Shown here: positions 1-11,493 of the stretch, piece by piece
How the letters are laid out: each line of letters starts with the position of its first letter
Position numbering within the stretch: position 1 is the first letter of the stretch
Assembly: GCA_023213395.1 (NCBI GenBank)
Contig: CM041465.1
Location: 16,492,001 to 16,556,000 of the forward strand
Direction: 5' to 3'
Length of the DNA stretch: 64,000 bases
Source of the DNA: Cycas panzhihuaensis
Taxonomy: Eukaryota > Cycadophyta
Notes under the pieces: generated by a model
The model's database searches: none
Told to the model about the DNA's origin: nothing
The model's input: only the letters and a program-made list of their open reading frames with translations
Position numbers and translations under genes: made by a program

Positions 1-32
1 AGTTAGGTAGCTATCCCGTAGACGCGCATCTA
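1..32 (+). repeat. 3' tail of a family X gypsy LTR
   Basis: The first 32 bases match the last bases of the Gypsy-D LTRs (31623-31655 and 42052-42084), including the AGTTAGGTAG and TATCCCGTAG blocks. The expected terminal CA reads TA. The rest of this LTR lies outside the window. It abuts Gypsy-E internal sequence directly, so it probably marks another insertion into Gypsy-E. Confidence 0.7.
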
Positions 33-346
33 GTCCTTCCCCTCCCTAGGCCTTATTCAAGCTCTAGGGGTTCTCAAATGCCCTTATGGGGTACAAAACG
101 CTATAAAAGAATCATTAAATTCAATTGACAGAATGAAAGGGTTAGAGTACGATCCACTCACTCGATCAGGTTTGATCACCACCATCTTGTCCCTATGATC
201 CCAATGGCTATCCACTCACTCTAATCCAATGGCCAGATCTCCTATAGGTGCTCCTAAATAGTGTCATGGCCTTACCACTCAGAGGGAAGGGCTCTAGATC
301 TCTTGTAGAGTCCATGAAAATAAATTTTACTTTTATCCTTTTTGTC

Positions 347-354
347 CTTTTATA
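347..354 (-). promoter_or_regulatory. TATA box of the opposite-strand gene in Gypsy-E
   Basis: Minus-strand TATAAAAG. It sits at the same place as TATATAAAG in Gypsy-C (42825-42833, plus) and TATATAAG in Gypsy-D (38191-38198, minus), in each case followed by a conserved leader and a GTGAGTGG donor-like motif. Retention in three diverged copies supports a promoter role; use of it is inferred. Confidence 0.5.
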
Positions 355-923
355 TGCAGGGCCCCCCTAGGAGTACCACCTTTATTCTCCTTATTATAAT
401 AGCCTGTAGGATCACTTCTTTACACTCATTTACTTTGTCTTTAGGGTATGACCCCTTTTCCACTACTGTAGCCTCCTTTTCACCTCCTTTTGGCATATTT
501 ATAATGAGCCTTTCCAACTTCCTAAAGGCCCCTTTTGTCTTTTTTTTTATGCCGCTCCAAAATATGCCCATATTTATACACCTTTAGCTCATTTTAGCAT
601 TTTGGATCCATTTTTTCCATATGTTTGAGACTTTGAGGCTCCTAAAAGAAGCTCATCCTCCTTTCCTCCTTTCTAGACCTCCATAGGCCCTTTTGCGACC
701 CCTAGGGGCCCCGAAAGAGTATATTTGCTAATCTTTTCTTGCTCTTTTATTGGGCAAGCCTCCCTCGAGCCTGGTAGCCTACCTCTAGGGCTCTCATATC
801 CTCTCATGATCCATATTTGTAGCTTTTCTAAGTTGTTGTAGCCCCATTACTAGCCTTCTTATATCTTAGCACTATTGTCACCATCTCTTTTATGAACTAA
901 TTCGATCTCTTCCTTTTTTTGCC

Positions 924-1345
924 ATGGTATTACTCATCTTCACTAATGGAGGAAATCATGGCAACCCTAAACCTTCCATAACCACTTACATCCTCTATGA
1001 TCCCTCCATAAATGACTATATATGTTCTGGAATCTTTTTACCTAAGGCTACAAATAACGAGGCTGAATTCACAACTGTTATCGAAGCCCTTACTAATGTA
1101 ATTCACTTCCACCATGGCCCTATCATCCTCTATTGTGACTCTTAGATTATCATGTCACAACTAACCTAGGTCTACCAAGTATATTACTTGTGATTGAGAA
1201 CCCTTGCTTTGACTGCCAGGTCTTTATTGTCCCTCTTCTCTTTCGTGGACATTAAGCATATTCCTCGAGATCTAAACGCTGAAGCAGATGGCCTTGTTTA
1301 TCGCATCCTCAAGCATTGTCTCCCTCTCTTGGATGATCCTACCTA
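924..1345 (+). pseudogene. Archaeal-type RNase H pseudogene of Gypsy-E
   Basis: The frame starts with an ATG followed by a FTNGG segment equivalent to FTDGGSRGNPGPS of type I RNases H, then KATNNEAEFTTVIEAL (equivalent to NNEAEYTAVIEAL), LYCDS, and a C-terminal HIPRDLNAEADGL segment. The first catalytic Asp has become Asn (FTNGG). The Glu (NNEAE), second Asp (YCDS) and last Asp (EADGL) remain. Reading stops at TAG right after YCDS, where Gypsy-D has CAG. This is the extra RNase H of the family, separate from the one that follows RT, and it lies just before the polypurine tract and 3' LTR. Confidence 0.8.
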
Positions 1346-1833
1346 GGTAGCCTAACTAGTTGCCTGACCACCCAAGCTCTAGGGTTATCCTCTCTTTTCA
1401 TTGCAATCCCTTCACACCTCTAAAAGTAAGCCACTAATGAGGTTAAACTATGGTGATCACCAGGTTTGATTCTTCACTCTGTTCTTGTTACTATTCATGG
1501 CATGATGCTCTTGCACTTTGATTCTCTATATGTACAGGTCTTTCACTTACATTTTCTTATTGATTGTGCTTGAGACATTGCATAACACTCATCTCACATA
1601 AGGGCGATGGGGGGCAACTCCTCCATCCCCTCATTCTCTCATACTAGACCCTTAGGCAACATATGGGAAACCCCCATGTCGCTCCATTCCTCTCCTTGTC
1701 CATGCAATTTACCATGACACTCACCATTCCCCTTGGATGATGATACTTTTTGCATTAGTAGATGATACTAATTCTTTTTTGTTAATAGCATTTGCCATCA
1801 CCAGATGCTCCCAAGTGATGAGGCTCTACTACT

Positions 1834-1843
1834 AAAGGGGTAG
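1834..1843 (+). other. Polypurine tract of Gypsy-E
   Basis: AAAGGGGTAG directly before the TGTTTCTC start of the 3' LTR. Gypsy-C has AAGGGGGCAG at the matching position. Confidence 0.6.
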
Positions 1844-4500
1844 TGTTTCTCGGCTACTGGTAATTGACATGGGTAGTGCCTCTTAGGTAGGCATAGGTAT
1901 ACCTCTCTACTCTTACTCCTCGTTTACTTCAAGATGTGATGAGATGCTTGATGGTTGCATTTTGTATGATATTATTTCATACATGGTTGAGATGCCTAGT
2001 TTGCTTGCCCATTTCATGTATATGACTGTGATCTAGCCTTTGATGACTCATGACCATGGTCCTATGGCACCACATAGCCCTTTATGACACCTCCTTAGTA
2101 TTCTTGGGTAATCATGGGCCCATGTAGCTCATGTTTTACTTATAATCAGCCTTGTACGTGATCCCTATGTGAACACCTAATTTTAGGATTGATCACCTTT
2201 GTATACTTTTTAGACCCTTCGTTGGGGTCTCTTATTCACCCTTTTATACATTTGGGAGGCCGCACCACTACCTATAGGTCCTCTAAAGGCCTTATCAGTC
2301 CAACAAACCTCATTTTTTCACCTTGAGACTCTTCTTTTAGGGGTCCCCTAGGCCTCCTTTTTATTTTTCTTTATATTTTGTTTGCACCGTGATAATATTT
2401 GTGGTACTGTTCTAAACATTGCAGTACCATAAAGTTTACCATAGGGTAACTATATATTGGCTTCTGTCACCTGGCAACATCCAATTTCACATTTATTGTG
2501 AAACTTCCATGTGGTAGGCCATTGTTTCCTACCCAGAGCAAATTCTAATTGCTTGATAACCCTAATTTGGGCATAAATACCTAAATCTAATTTTATTTTA
2601 TCTCTCTTATCTCTCAACGAGAGGAAAAAAATGCCTCTTACCTTCACTTCTAATCTCTCTTCCTATTCTCTTCTTCTTCAAGGGTAAAACCATAAAATAT
2701 AGGTCTGAACCAGACCTTCTCTAACAGATCCTTCCTCCTTAGTGCTCACTCTAGTAGTGGCAATAGGATCGTGAGGCTTTGAGTCCTTTTCTTGCCTCCA
2801 AGTAGGCCCTTCATCACCTAACAAGTGGGATTCTCATCTCCTTTCATTTGCATATGAGGTAACATTTATTTTGCTTCACGTTTTTGGTTGCAAACAAGTT
2901 TACTTTTGTGGTTCCTTTCTATTAACAAGAGTGTTTATTCAACAACTCTATTTATTACAAATTTAGTATATGTTTCATCTCTTTTGGGTATCCAAAGGAA
3001 GGCAAACCCTTCCTTTCTCTATTAGTTGCACCTCTATATCCCTTAGGCATTCTTTGGGTAGAGCTATGTGGACCATGGGACTTTCTAGAGAAGGAGAAGA
3101 GGAGTTCATGGCTGGAGTTCTGACTCCTATAGCCATATCCTCAAGGGTATCCCCCTACTTCTCTTAGTTCCCTACTCCGTGTCCATCCTACAAACTAAGA
3201 AACCCCTTTGGGTGAGGGCCTTTACTAGTTGTAGCATTTGTAGCCCTTGCAATGCTTGTAATTAGCCTACATATACACTTTTCCACAATAAATTTCCTCA
3301 TATGCCTTGATTTTCATGAGATTTACACTTTTCTTGTATACTTTTTACAAAAGTTACAACATTGCGACTTTTGTAACATTTACGCTTTTTATAGCTTTTG
3401 TAACTTCTTGTATTTCCTATAAGTTGTCTCTATTTTTATTTGCTTGGAGCTTTTGATCCTCTCTTAACCTATTCTTAGAGTACCTAAGAATGCAGGAGGT
3501 AGATTAGTTGAGGGAGCTTACCATTCTAAGGCTCTCTTTTTTCTTACCTTTAAACCCCCCTTTGTTTCCCTTAGAAGTTCTTAGAAACTTTTTGGCATAT
3601 AAGGATAGTTGTGATATATGTTATTTCTTTCTATCAAAATATTAAATAAGTTTGAACTTCACCTTAGTTAGAATACATACACACACATGCATGATATTGC
3701 TTATTGTTAAAATAATTTATTCATATGAAAACACCACCTATCTTAAGCAAGTAGGATCGTGTTGCAAATTAGAAGGTACATTGGATTCATTTATATTTAT
3801 TTTTCTTTTAAGCTTTCCTTTAAGTTCTTTACTCTTTCATAATACACTTCAGAGAAGGTAAGGAAGCCCCACCTATGATTTCATCTACAATGTCAACTAT
3901 GACTTAGAGCATAAGGTGATGGGTAAAAGGAAGACGAAGAAGGGAAAGAGAGGCACTTCATCAACTGGCTTGTTTCCAGGTGCATCCCTTCCAACTCTTC
4001 TCCTCTTCCTTCTTTTTTGCTTCTCCCCCCTTTCTTCCTAAAAGGAACTTGGTCACATTTGCATATAGCTTGTAATCATTTACTTGTGTGCTTGCATTCA
4101 TTAAAGGAAAATCATAAAGGGAGAGTATTCATATTTACACTCTCATTCTACATTAGCATGCATATACCTTTTCTCTCCTTTCCACTTGCATGAGCATAGA
4201 AAGGGTAGCTTGAATAACTGTACTCCTTATTCCTCTCCTTGAAGGAAAAAGTGAACAAACCGACTAGAAGCCTTTCTTTTCCTTATGTCACCCTCCTTTT
4301 GCATCCCATATATATGCACGGGTTTAGGGGTAGGATTAGGGAGGTGGAATTTGGTTTTGATAGTTATCCTTCTTTCTTGCACTACTAGGAAAGGTTGCGT
4401 AAGTCATTTGTGTTCTTTCTCTCTCTTATACCCCCTCCTCCTTTAACTTAATCTTCCATTGATAAAAAGGAAAAAAGAGAGAGGATAGGAAAAGAGAGAG
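1844..4500 (+). repeat. 3' LTR of Gypsy-E (right end approximate)
   Basis: It begins TGTTTCTCGG, like the C and D LTRs (TGTTTCC). Internal landmarks align: the block around 2480-2520 (ATTTCACATTTATTGTGAAAC) matches 29684-29702 in Gypsy-D, and the blocks near 3700-3870 match the Gypsy-C LTR read on its minus strand (GTAGGATCG, AAGGTAAGG). I could not find the terminal CA; similarity fades after about 4.2 kb, so the end is an estimate. The LTR is AT-rich compared with the younger copies, as expected from C-to-T decay. Confidence 0.55.
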
Positions 4501-6330
4501 AGTGTGTGTTCTTATTGAACTATGTTCTTTTGGCATTGATATCTTACATTTCCACACTATCTTACTTCTTAAACAAGACAAAACACTACCTAAAACTCCT
4601 AGCGTAGTTGACCAACTTATATTCTTAATTTAAACCCTAGAGGCACCCCCTTTAGGTGAACCTTCAACAAAACTTATCACTAATATTATTTCTTGGATTT
4701 GGTCTCCACATACCAAATCCCCCTTCGCACCTTTCAACCAACCATCCCTCTTACTTGTTCCATAAACTCTTATCCTATTAGAGCCTACTTCTTCTCCTCT
4801 TCCCTAGAAGAGGGCTTTGATCCTTTCTCTCATTCCTTCTCCCATTAGGATAGAAGAGTCCTTCCTTAGGCTACTCAGAAAATTGAGGACACCCTTGCCC
4901 AACTCAACCATGAGAAGATACCTGCCAAGAGGGAAAGTCCTGTGCACTATTTGAGGGTATTCAAACCTATGATCTAATGCACAAATGCCCTTTATGGGTG
5001 ACTTATACCTATCTTTGAGGACTTTTAAGCCCCTGATATAGTGATAATATTGGTTTAAATATCCTTGTCTTTAGTGACCCCCTAGAGGTGCACTTTTAGG
5101 TGTTATCCATGTCCATTCCTGGTTGCTTGGAAACAATACTAAAACTCTAAGAAGTGGATGATGTTGGTATGTTAACTTGACTCATATTTGGTAATGTTAA
5201 TGTACAAAACATATTCATTAGGTGGTGAATCATCTAGATCCTCACTGAATTCATTAAGTAAAGGGGAGTTTATAAGTTGGTTGACTAAAACCTTTTTTTT
5301 TTTGGATTTATGAGTGACCATTTTTAAATTAAATTATTAGAGTAAGACCTATTTACTTCCTTGCCTAGTCAAATTAATTTTAATAAGAAGGAATTCGATA
5401 GGGTCTATTTCTTACAATTTGAGAATAACATGAACATAATGACAAGAAGTAAGTGAAGGTACATACTCATCTCCTTACTTTTACATGGGTTTTTATGACT
5501 TGGATCAATTATATTTTGAGTGAATGCCTGAGTTTTCCTATTGATTTACTTAATAGGTTGATTTTACCTTTGTTGATGATGATTTAAACCATAGTCAATG
5601 GCTATTTTTATTCTCCATTAGAGTTTACTAGGTTTAGAAAGGCTAATAAGTACCTCTATAAGGCTTTATTTGCTCCTTTACCACTTTACTTGTGGATTTT
5701 TTCATCTTGTTCTATTTTATTAGCTTCATTTCCCACCTATTTTGTCTCATTTTAGCTATAGTTCTCTTTTATCTTTCTCTCTTTTCAACTATCCTACTAT
5801 GTTTCTTAAATCCCACATTATTTGGTGACTTTTATGCTCCATCATTTTTCCCAACAATGAGTATTTACTAGCAATTTGTAGTACCATAAAGATTATTTGT
5901 AGTATCATGATAAACTTTGTAGTACTACTTTTTGAAGACATAAATTTTTTTGGGTTCATATTCAATCATATATTTACGGTGCCTAAACATAATCCCATTT
6001 ATTGTTAGTCTAATCTCAAGTATGGCCCATTGGTTTTATCAAAATCATAGACCATGTCCCACCAAAAAACCATAGGTCACATGATTTTCGGTTAATTCCA
6101 TGGGTAATTATCCATGGATTTGGGCCCATGGTTTCATCCATTCCAATGGGCTTGAGACCATGGACTAAGCCCCTCTCCCTTATCAATAAGAACCCCCTCA
6201 TTTTCATGTGAAATAGGGTTAATAAAAATTATCACTATGATACCATTATATTATTATAATCCTACCAAAAATAAGCAAACCTTTGATTTTCACTACTTAG
6301 AAAAGGCCATGATGCAAGACAAGGATGTAT
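4501..6330. other. Unassigned decayed sequence
   Basis: I see no clear gene. 4690-5160 reads open in patches on the plus strand between TAG codons but matches no domain I recognise. 5280-5300 holds a T run. 5870-5930 repeats GTAGTACCATAAAG-like words that resemble the U3 of Gypsy-E near 2400-2450, so a decayed LTR fragment is possible. 6020-6180 is rich in CCATGG-like words. Confidence 0.3.
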
Positions 6331-6389
6331 TTGATTATTTATGAGAAGAAACTCTAAATACAACTACTTATCTAACTAACATAAGAATT

Positions 6390-6665
6390 ACTAGGGTTGT
6401 TACGAATATGACACTTAAGGAAGCTTCATTAGGAATACAACCAACTATAAGTCATCTTAGAATGTTTGAGTCTATAATATATATACATATTCCCAAGGAG
6501 TAACAATAAAAGTTGGATGACAAAAGCATAAAATACTTCCTTGTTGGATATGCTAAGGAAAGTAAAGTATATAGGGTTTACAGGATATCAACTTAAAAAG
6601 TTCACACAACTCATGATGTGATCTTCTAGGAAGATGAAACTCAAAATGTAATAGACTAGACTGAG
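6390..6665 (+). pseudogene. Copia-1 integrase C-terminal remnant
   Basis: Translated patches show PTISHLRMFESI, KLDDKSIKYFLVGYAKES, YRVYRI and VHTTHDVIF, equivalent to the conserved copia segment that starts SHLRVFG and ends with the DVIFDE box. Several stops interrupt it. The DDE residues lie upstream and were not recovered. Confidence 0.65.
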
Positions 6666-7019
6666 GAAACACTTGAATGTAATTCTTCACATGATATTAT
6701 TTAACCAAAGATTGGTCCTTTAAATAGTAGTAAAATAACTAAAATGAAATCATTCTAATTTCTAAATACTAATTTTAAACTAAAGATAGGGTTGAAAAAT
6801 CCTAGGCTAAATAAGTTATCACCTTTATTATCATCAAAGAAACTTCTAAAATAGCATTTAAAAACCATAGAGGATGTTGAACAAATAATCCTAAATTTAG
6901 AGAGAAAGCAAAAATTAGAAATGTATCCCTATGATCATGTAAATATGGGATTAATGACAAGTCTATTAAAAGTTAATGAACCATTCATAATTAAAAAATC
7001 ATTAAAAGAGAAGAAGTAG

Positions 7020-8440
7020 TATGTTGCTATAGAATCAAAATTTTAAACGGTCAAGAAAGAACACACATGGGATCTGATAAAATTACTTATTTGCAAGCAA
7101 ATAATTAGATGTAAGTGGATCTATATAATCAAGTTTAAATTTGATAGTTTTGTAGATAAGTATAAAGCACAGCTTATTACTAAAAGTTTTAAGCAATAAG
7201 AAGGGATCAATAGCCAAAAGACATTTGCTCTTGTTGGTAATATGAATACCATTTGACTCACAATTCAATTAGCAACTACATTAGATGGATGTAAAGAGTG
7301 CATTTCTAAATAGTAAACTGAATGAAGACGTTTGCATAGAACATCTACTTGTCTTTATTTAGAAAGGCCATGTACACTTGGTATACTAACTTAGAAAGGC
7401 CTTGTATGGCCTAATATAGGCTTCTAAAGCTTGGTAAAAGAAAATTGATTAGTGCTTTTAGAAGACTATGTTTGAGAGATCTCTAGTTGACTCAAACCTA
7501 TACATCAAATTTAAAAACGATAAAATTATCTTTATAGTGTTATATATTAATGACTTATTGATTGCATGTAATGATATTGATATGATATCATGATTAAGGA
7601 TAGATCTTAGTCACTATTTTAAGATGATTAATCTAGAGGGTTTACATTACTTCCTTGGAGTTGAAGTATGGTAGAGGCCTAAATATGTCTTCATCTCATA
7701 GGCTAAGTATAATTGGAAAATTCTAAAGAAGTTTAGAATGTCAAATTATAAACTTACACCTACTCTCATAGATATAGATTCCAAATTAACAACATAAGAT
7801 AGGGTAGCAAATGTAGATACTACATTGCATAGATAACTAGTGGGAAGTCTGATATAGCTAATCACTACTAGACCTAACATATCTTGCATAATTGGAATAG
7901 TATCCAAATTCATGGTATCACCAAAGAAAGAATAGTATAAAACTACAAAATGAATCCTTAAGTACTTAAAATGGAAAATATATTATGGACTTAGATTTGA
8001 GAATAACAATAATTTTAAGTTGATAAGATTTACAAATTCTAATTAGACCAAATATACAGATAGCAAAAGATTAACTTCTAGATATTATTTCAATATAGGT
8101 TTAGTTATAGTTACATGGAGTAACAAAAAGTAATCAAATATTTATTTAAGATCTACTAAAGTAGAGTACAAGGTTATAGTTATAATAATTATAGAGGCAA
8201 TTTGGCTATGTCAAATTCTAAAGGACATGGGGCTATAACAATCAAAATCAACCATCCTATGCTGTGATAACTAGAGTAAAATAAAGATTATAAAAAATCA
8301 TGTGTTCCATACTTACACTAAACATATCAAAGTACACCATCTCTTTATTTACGAATTGATACAAATAGGTGTAATAAAGATGGTGTATAGGCCTATAAAA
8401 GTATAATTGGATACCATCTTCACTAAACCTTCATCATGTG
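7020..8440 (+). pseudogene. Copia-1 reverse transcriptase and RNase H remnant
   Basis: 7060-7270 reads TWDLIK, RCKWIYIIKFKFD, KYKAQLITKSFKQ and TFALV, matching the copia RT start (TWDLV, CKWVYKIK, YKARLVAKGF, TFAPV). 8150-8390 reads STKVEYKVI, AIWLCQILKDMGL, VFHTYTKHIKVHHLFIYELI, the copia RNase H end. The middle has repeated stops and frame changes. The gene cannot be translated and is far older than Copia-2. Confidence 0.7.
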
Positions 8441-8493
8441 ATAGATTTTAGATTCTAAGGAATGGTTTAGGTATTAGAAATGTTAAAATAAAC

Positions 8494-8505
8494 ATTAAGG
8501 AGGAG
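8494..8505 (+). other. Polypurine tract of Copia-1
   Basis: ATTAAGGAGGAG immediately before TGTTAGAATT, the usual form of a copia 3' polypurine tract next to an LTR start. Confidence 0.6.
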
Positions 8506-9480
8506 TGTTAGAATTAATGTTTATTTTGAGGGGTTATGGACCCCTCCCACCTTAATATTCTATATTATAATATTTTAGTTCATAATTATATGAGAGTGAT
8601 GAGTTAATAAGGATTGCAACTCATACCCTATATCTATTAACTTAGATAGGAATAATATTTTTTTATAATTATTATGATTAGGTTGATATAGATGATTTAT
8701 ATTAGTTGAATAAATGAAAGTAGATTTAAGTAAGGATTATTGCTGTAATGTTAGATTATTATAAATTAAGACTTAGTAAAATTTCTTAGAAATAATTTCT
8801 AAGGTTTTGACTATAAATCCTTTTAATTAAGAACTATATTAGATACCTTACTACTATAGAAAATAGACTTATACTAGGTATCTTAATAGGATGGTTTCTA
8901 GATGGGATAGACCCTAAAATTAGGCTCATGATTATTCTCAAAGAATAAAGGATTTCCAAGCAACAAAAGGCCTCACTCTTGCTTTAGAGATAGTGGTGGA
9001 TAGGCGGGAAAAACTTATTTTCCTTTTCAAACCAATCTTAAAAATGAGAATCCTCTACCATAACCTTAATAGGTAGAAGGAGGTACATAAGCCATAGTCA
9101 AGATGTTAAATGATAAGGTTCAATATTAGAAGAAACTATTAAAATAATATATATTTCATTATTATTTTATAAAGTATATTTAATAATGTTAATAATATAT
9201 ACTTTATGATAATGTGTTAAGTAATGAGAGAATTAGCTACTCTCACATAACTTCCTCAACTCATTAATCCATGCCTTAAATTAAGGAATAAATTATTGTC
9301 TTATAGATGTTTTTTAAACCAAGTTTTTTTAAGGTGATTACATTAGAGTGTTTAGAGTAAACACAAGTATGTATTGTAAGTGAATTAATACAAGTAATTC
9401 TTCATTGGTTCCACTTTTATAATTTTACATTCTCTCTTATTCTCTTTCGAGTTTCAATATAATCACATTTCTTATATTTT
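8506..9480 (+). repeat. LTR of Copia-1
   Basis: Starts TGTTAGAATT right after the polypurine tract. Ends near CACATTTCTTATA (about 9475), where the expected CA appears as TA. No second copy was found in the window. It is followed by a primer-site-like word, which is not expected for a plain 3' LTR. Confidence 0.5.
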
Positions 9481-9485
9481 TGATA

Positions 9486-9498
9486 TAGTATCAAAGTC
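9486..9498 (+). other. Primer-binding-site-like word after the Copia-1 LTR
   Basis: TAGTATCAAAGTC differs from the copia initiator-Met primer site TGGTATCAGAG by G-to-A changes only. Its place right after an LTR end suggests this LTR also served, or once served, as a 5' LTR. Confidence 0.4.
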
Positions 9499-10318
9499 TA
9501 TAGTTTATTTTATGGATCTTTTTCTTATATATTTACCGTAAATTAGATCTTTAGGTCATTATTACTATAATACACTACTTCTTTATAAGTATTTGGCAAA
9601 TTATATATCAATCCATGATGGTTTAGGATGGAAAATGAGATAGTTTTTTATGGCTAGGTGACTTTGAGACAAGAGGGCTCTCAAAACTTAGCTATTTTGT
9701 AGTTTTTAACACTGTTGAATTATTTTAGACTCCTTAAAGATTAGCTTTATAGTAATTACTACTTAGAAAATAAGATGTTTTGCTCTTGTTTTGTCTCAAA
9801 AATCCTAGGAAGTTAGAAGGCCTATAAACCATATTTCAACTCATTATTTCTCTATCTATGATCATTTTGTCCTCTTTAGTTATGTAAATCATAGTCAAGA
9901 ACCCTAGAATCAACTATTTATTTGTCAATTTTTGTCTTAATAATTACAAATTTTTTAATTCATATGCAATTGATTTATTTGATATAATTTTTAGCTACCC
10001 AAAATTTAAAATTATATGTTAGTAATATTAAGTTATATTTCATATTATTTAAGGTTCACACTTTAGTTTTTTGGCCCACAATCACATAGTGAAGGGAGCT
10101 TTAATATCCAAAAGGTATTTTTTATCATAATTTACCTATTTGATCTCTATTTTTAAATAGTCAAGTTATAGTAATCATATTTTGAGTTGTACTTGAGAAA
10201 ACAAGCAATAAGATCTAACACAAGTACATTCACCTTCAAATATTAGAAATATATTGCAAATATCAAAAAATAAGAGTAAATATGTACAACTGAGATAAAC
10301 AAATGCTACAGGAAAATT
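9499..10318. other. AT-rich decayed sequence
   Basis: No domain recognised on either strand. It may be the leader or gag remnant of an element starting with the LTR at 8506, but I cannot show that. Confidence 0.25.
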
Positions 10319-10576
10319 TGTTGCACTGTGGCTCTATTTCAACAAAGCTTTCATGTATTAAATCAACCAATGTATAAACTATAGGGAAAATGCTCAATAT
10401 ATAGGTAATATACTCCATATTTATAATTATTTAATTAGTTTACATGTCAATATAAGAGTTAGACCTAACCAATCTTTATAATATAATTAAATTACATAAA
10501 AAGGTCACTTAAAGTACAAGTTACACAAATATACAAATGTTTACAATGTAATAAAAGGTAATTACAAGTTTTAACA
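10319..10576 (-). repeat. Possible 3' LTR of Copia-3
   Basis: The right edge (10576) is supported. On the minus strand GCTACCATTAAGGGAGGG, a typical copia polypurine tract, runs straight into TGTTAAAACTTG. The left edge is a guess at TGTTGCAC (10319), which gives TGTT...AACA ends. The other LTR copy of Copia-3 was not found. Confidence 0.4.
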
Positions 10577-10595
10577 CCCTCCCTTAATGGTAGCT
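10577..10595 (-). other. Polypurine tract of Copia-3
   Basis: Minus-strand ATTAAGGGAGGG abuts the LTR start at 10576. Confidence 0.55.
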
Positions 10596-10612
10596 TCATT
10601 ACATTTGATGTT

Positions 10613-10617
10613 GACAT
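10613..10617. repeat. Left target-site duplication of Copia-2
   Basis: GACAT precedes the left LTR; TACAT (15721-15725) follows the right LTR, one mismatch. Confidence 0.6.
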
Positions 10618-10802
10618 TGTTGAGATTAGGTTAGGAGATAAAAGAATGATGAGAGAACATGATGCCTTTATTGAGAGAATGATGTCTTTAAATACATAGA
10701 GAATTGGTAACCATTATAACTTGAGGGTTAACCTACCTATTAACTAAGTAACTGATGCTTATACTAATTACGTGATTAGAGGTAAAACATTACCTCTCAA
10801 CA
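10618..10802 (-). repeat. 3' LTR of Copia-2
   Basis: 185 bp, TGTTGAGATTAGG to TACCTCTCAACA, nearly identical to 15535-15720. It is followed inward by minus-strand ATTAAGAGAGGG, the polypurine tract (10803-10815). Confidence 0.9.
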
Positions 10803-10857
10803 CCCTCTCTTAATGTTTTATCTATCTCAAACCTATTTTATCTCTCATAATTTAAAA

Positions 10858-11391
10858 TTTCTGTTTTCCCAAGGATTTGGTCAGCAAGTCGGCAACTTGT
10901 TCACATGAAGGATAGTATTCTAAATTGATTTCCTTATTATGGACCTTCTCTTTAATAAAGTGATGCTAAACTTCAATGTGCTTAGTTATGGCATGAAATA
11001 CTGGATTTTTGGTCAGTTTGATAACACTTTGATTGTCACAATATATGATTATTACTTTATGCTGTGGTTGATCCAGATCACTCAAAAGTTGTCGAAGCCA
11101 AACTACTTCACATGTTGCTAATACTACTACTTTGTATTCAGCTTCTGTTGTTGAAAGAGCTACTGTGGGTTGATTTTTGCTGCTCCATGAGACTGGAGCT
11201 TTCCCTAAGAAAAAATAATAGCCACTAGTTGATTTTCTCTGGTCCTTATCTCCTGCCCAGTCTGAGTCACAAAATCTTATCATGTTTATTGATCCATCTT
11301 TTGAATAAATCAATTTTAGTTTTGTTATTCCCTTTAGATACCTCAGTATCTTCCATGCTGCCTTCCAATGCCTTATTCTGGGTTCTTGCAT
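10858..11391 (-). pseudogene. Copia-2 RNase H domain
   Basis: The open part shows FCDSDWAGDKDQRKSTSGYYFFLG, with the first catalytic Asp, then ALSTTEAEYKVVVLATCEVVWLRQLL with the catalytic Glu, YCDNQSVIKLTKNPVFHAITKHIEV with the next Asp, and HHFIKEKV at the end. A TAG after KHIEV, where CAG would be expected before HHF, cuts the frame near 10966. It resumes as EYYPSCEQVADLLTKSLGKQ. This RNase H removes genomic RNA during reverse transcription. Confidence 0.85.
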
Positions 11392-11493
11392 ATATCTAGA
11401 TAGGAGCCCAATAGAATATGATATATTTGGCCTAGTAGTAGTGAGATATATCAGAGTCCCAACCAGTTATCTATATAAGGTGGGATTGACTGC

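Larger units (their letters stand above)
33..1843 (+). mobile_element. Gypsy-E, 3' internal part of an old family X element
   Basis: This segment aligns by eye with the region between integrase and the 3' LTR of Gypsy-D (about 37990-39531) and Gypsy-C (reverse strand). It holds, in order, remains of the 5' end of the opposite-strand gene (33-360, including a GTGAGTGG donor-like motif on the minus strand at 154-164), its TATA box, a poorly conserved stretch, the archaeal-type RNase H pseudogene, and a polypurine tract. It is much more decayed than C and D, with very many TAG codons and CTAG tetranucleotides. Gag and pol are not in the window. Confidence 0.7.
6331..9480 (+). mobile_element. Copia-1, decayed Ty1/copia element (3' half and LTR)
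   Basis: Order on the plus strand is integrase C-terminus, reverse transcriptase, RNase H, polypurine tract, LTR, which is the Ty1/copia pol order. Every domain is interrupted by many stops and small indels. No 5' LTR, gag or protease was recognised upstream, so the element is 5' truncated or unrecognisable there. Confidence 0.7.

Noticed and set aside
4690-5160. Possible gene between Gypsy-E and Copia-1
   Set aside because: Short open patches only, with many stops and no recognisable domain.
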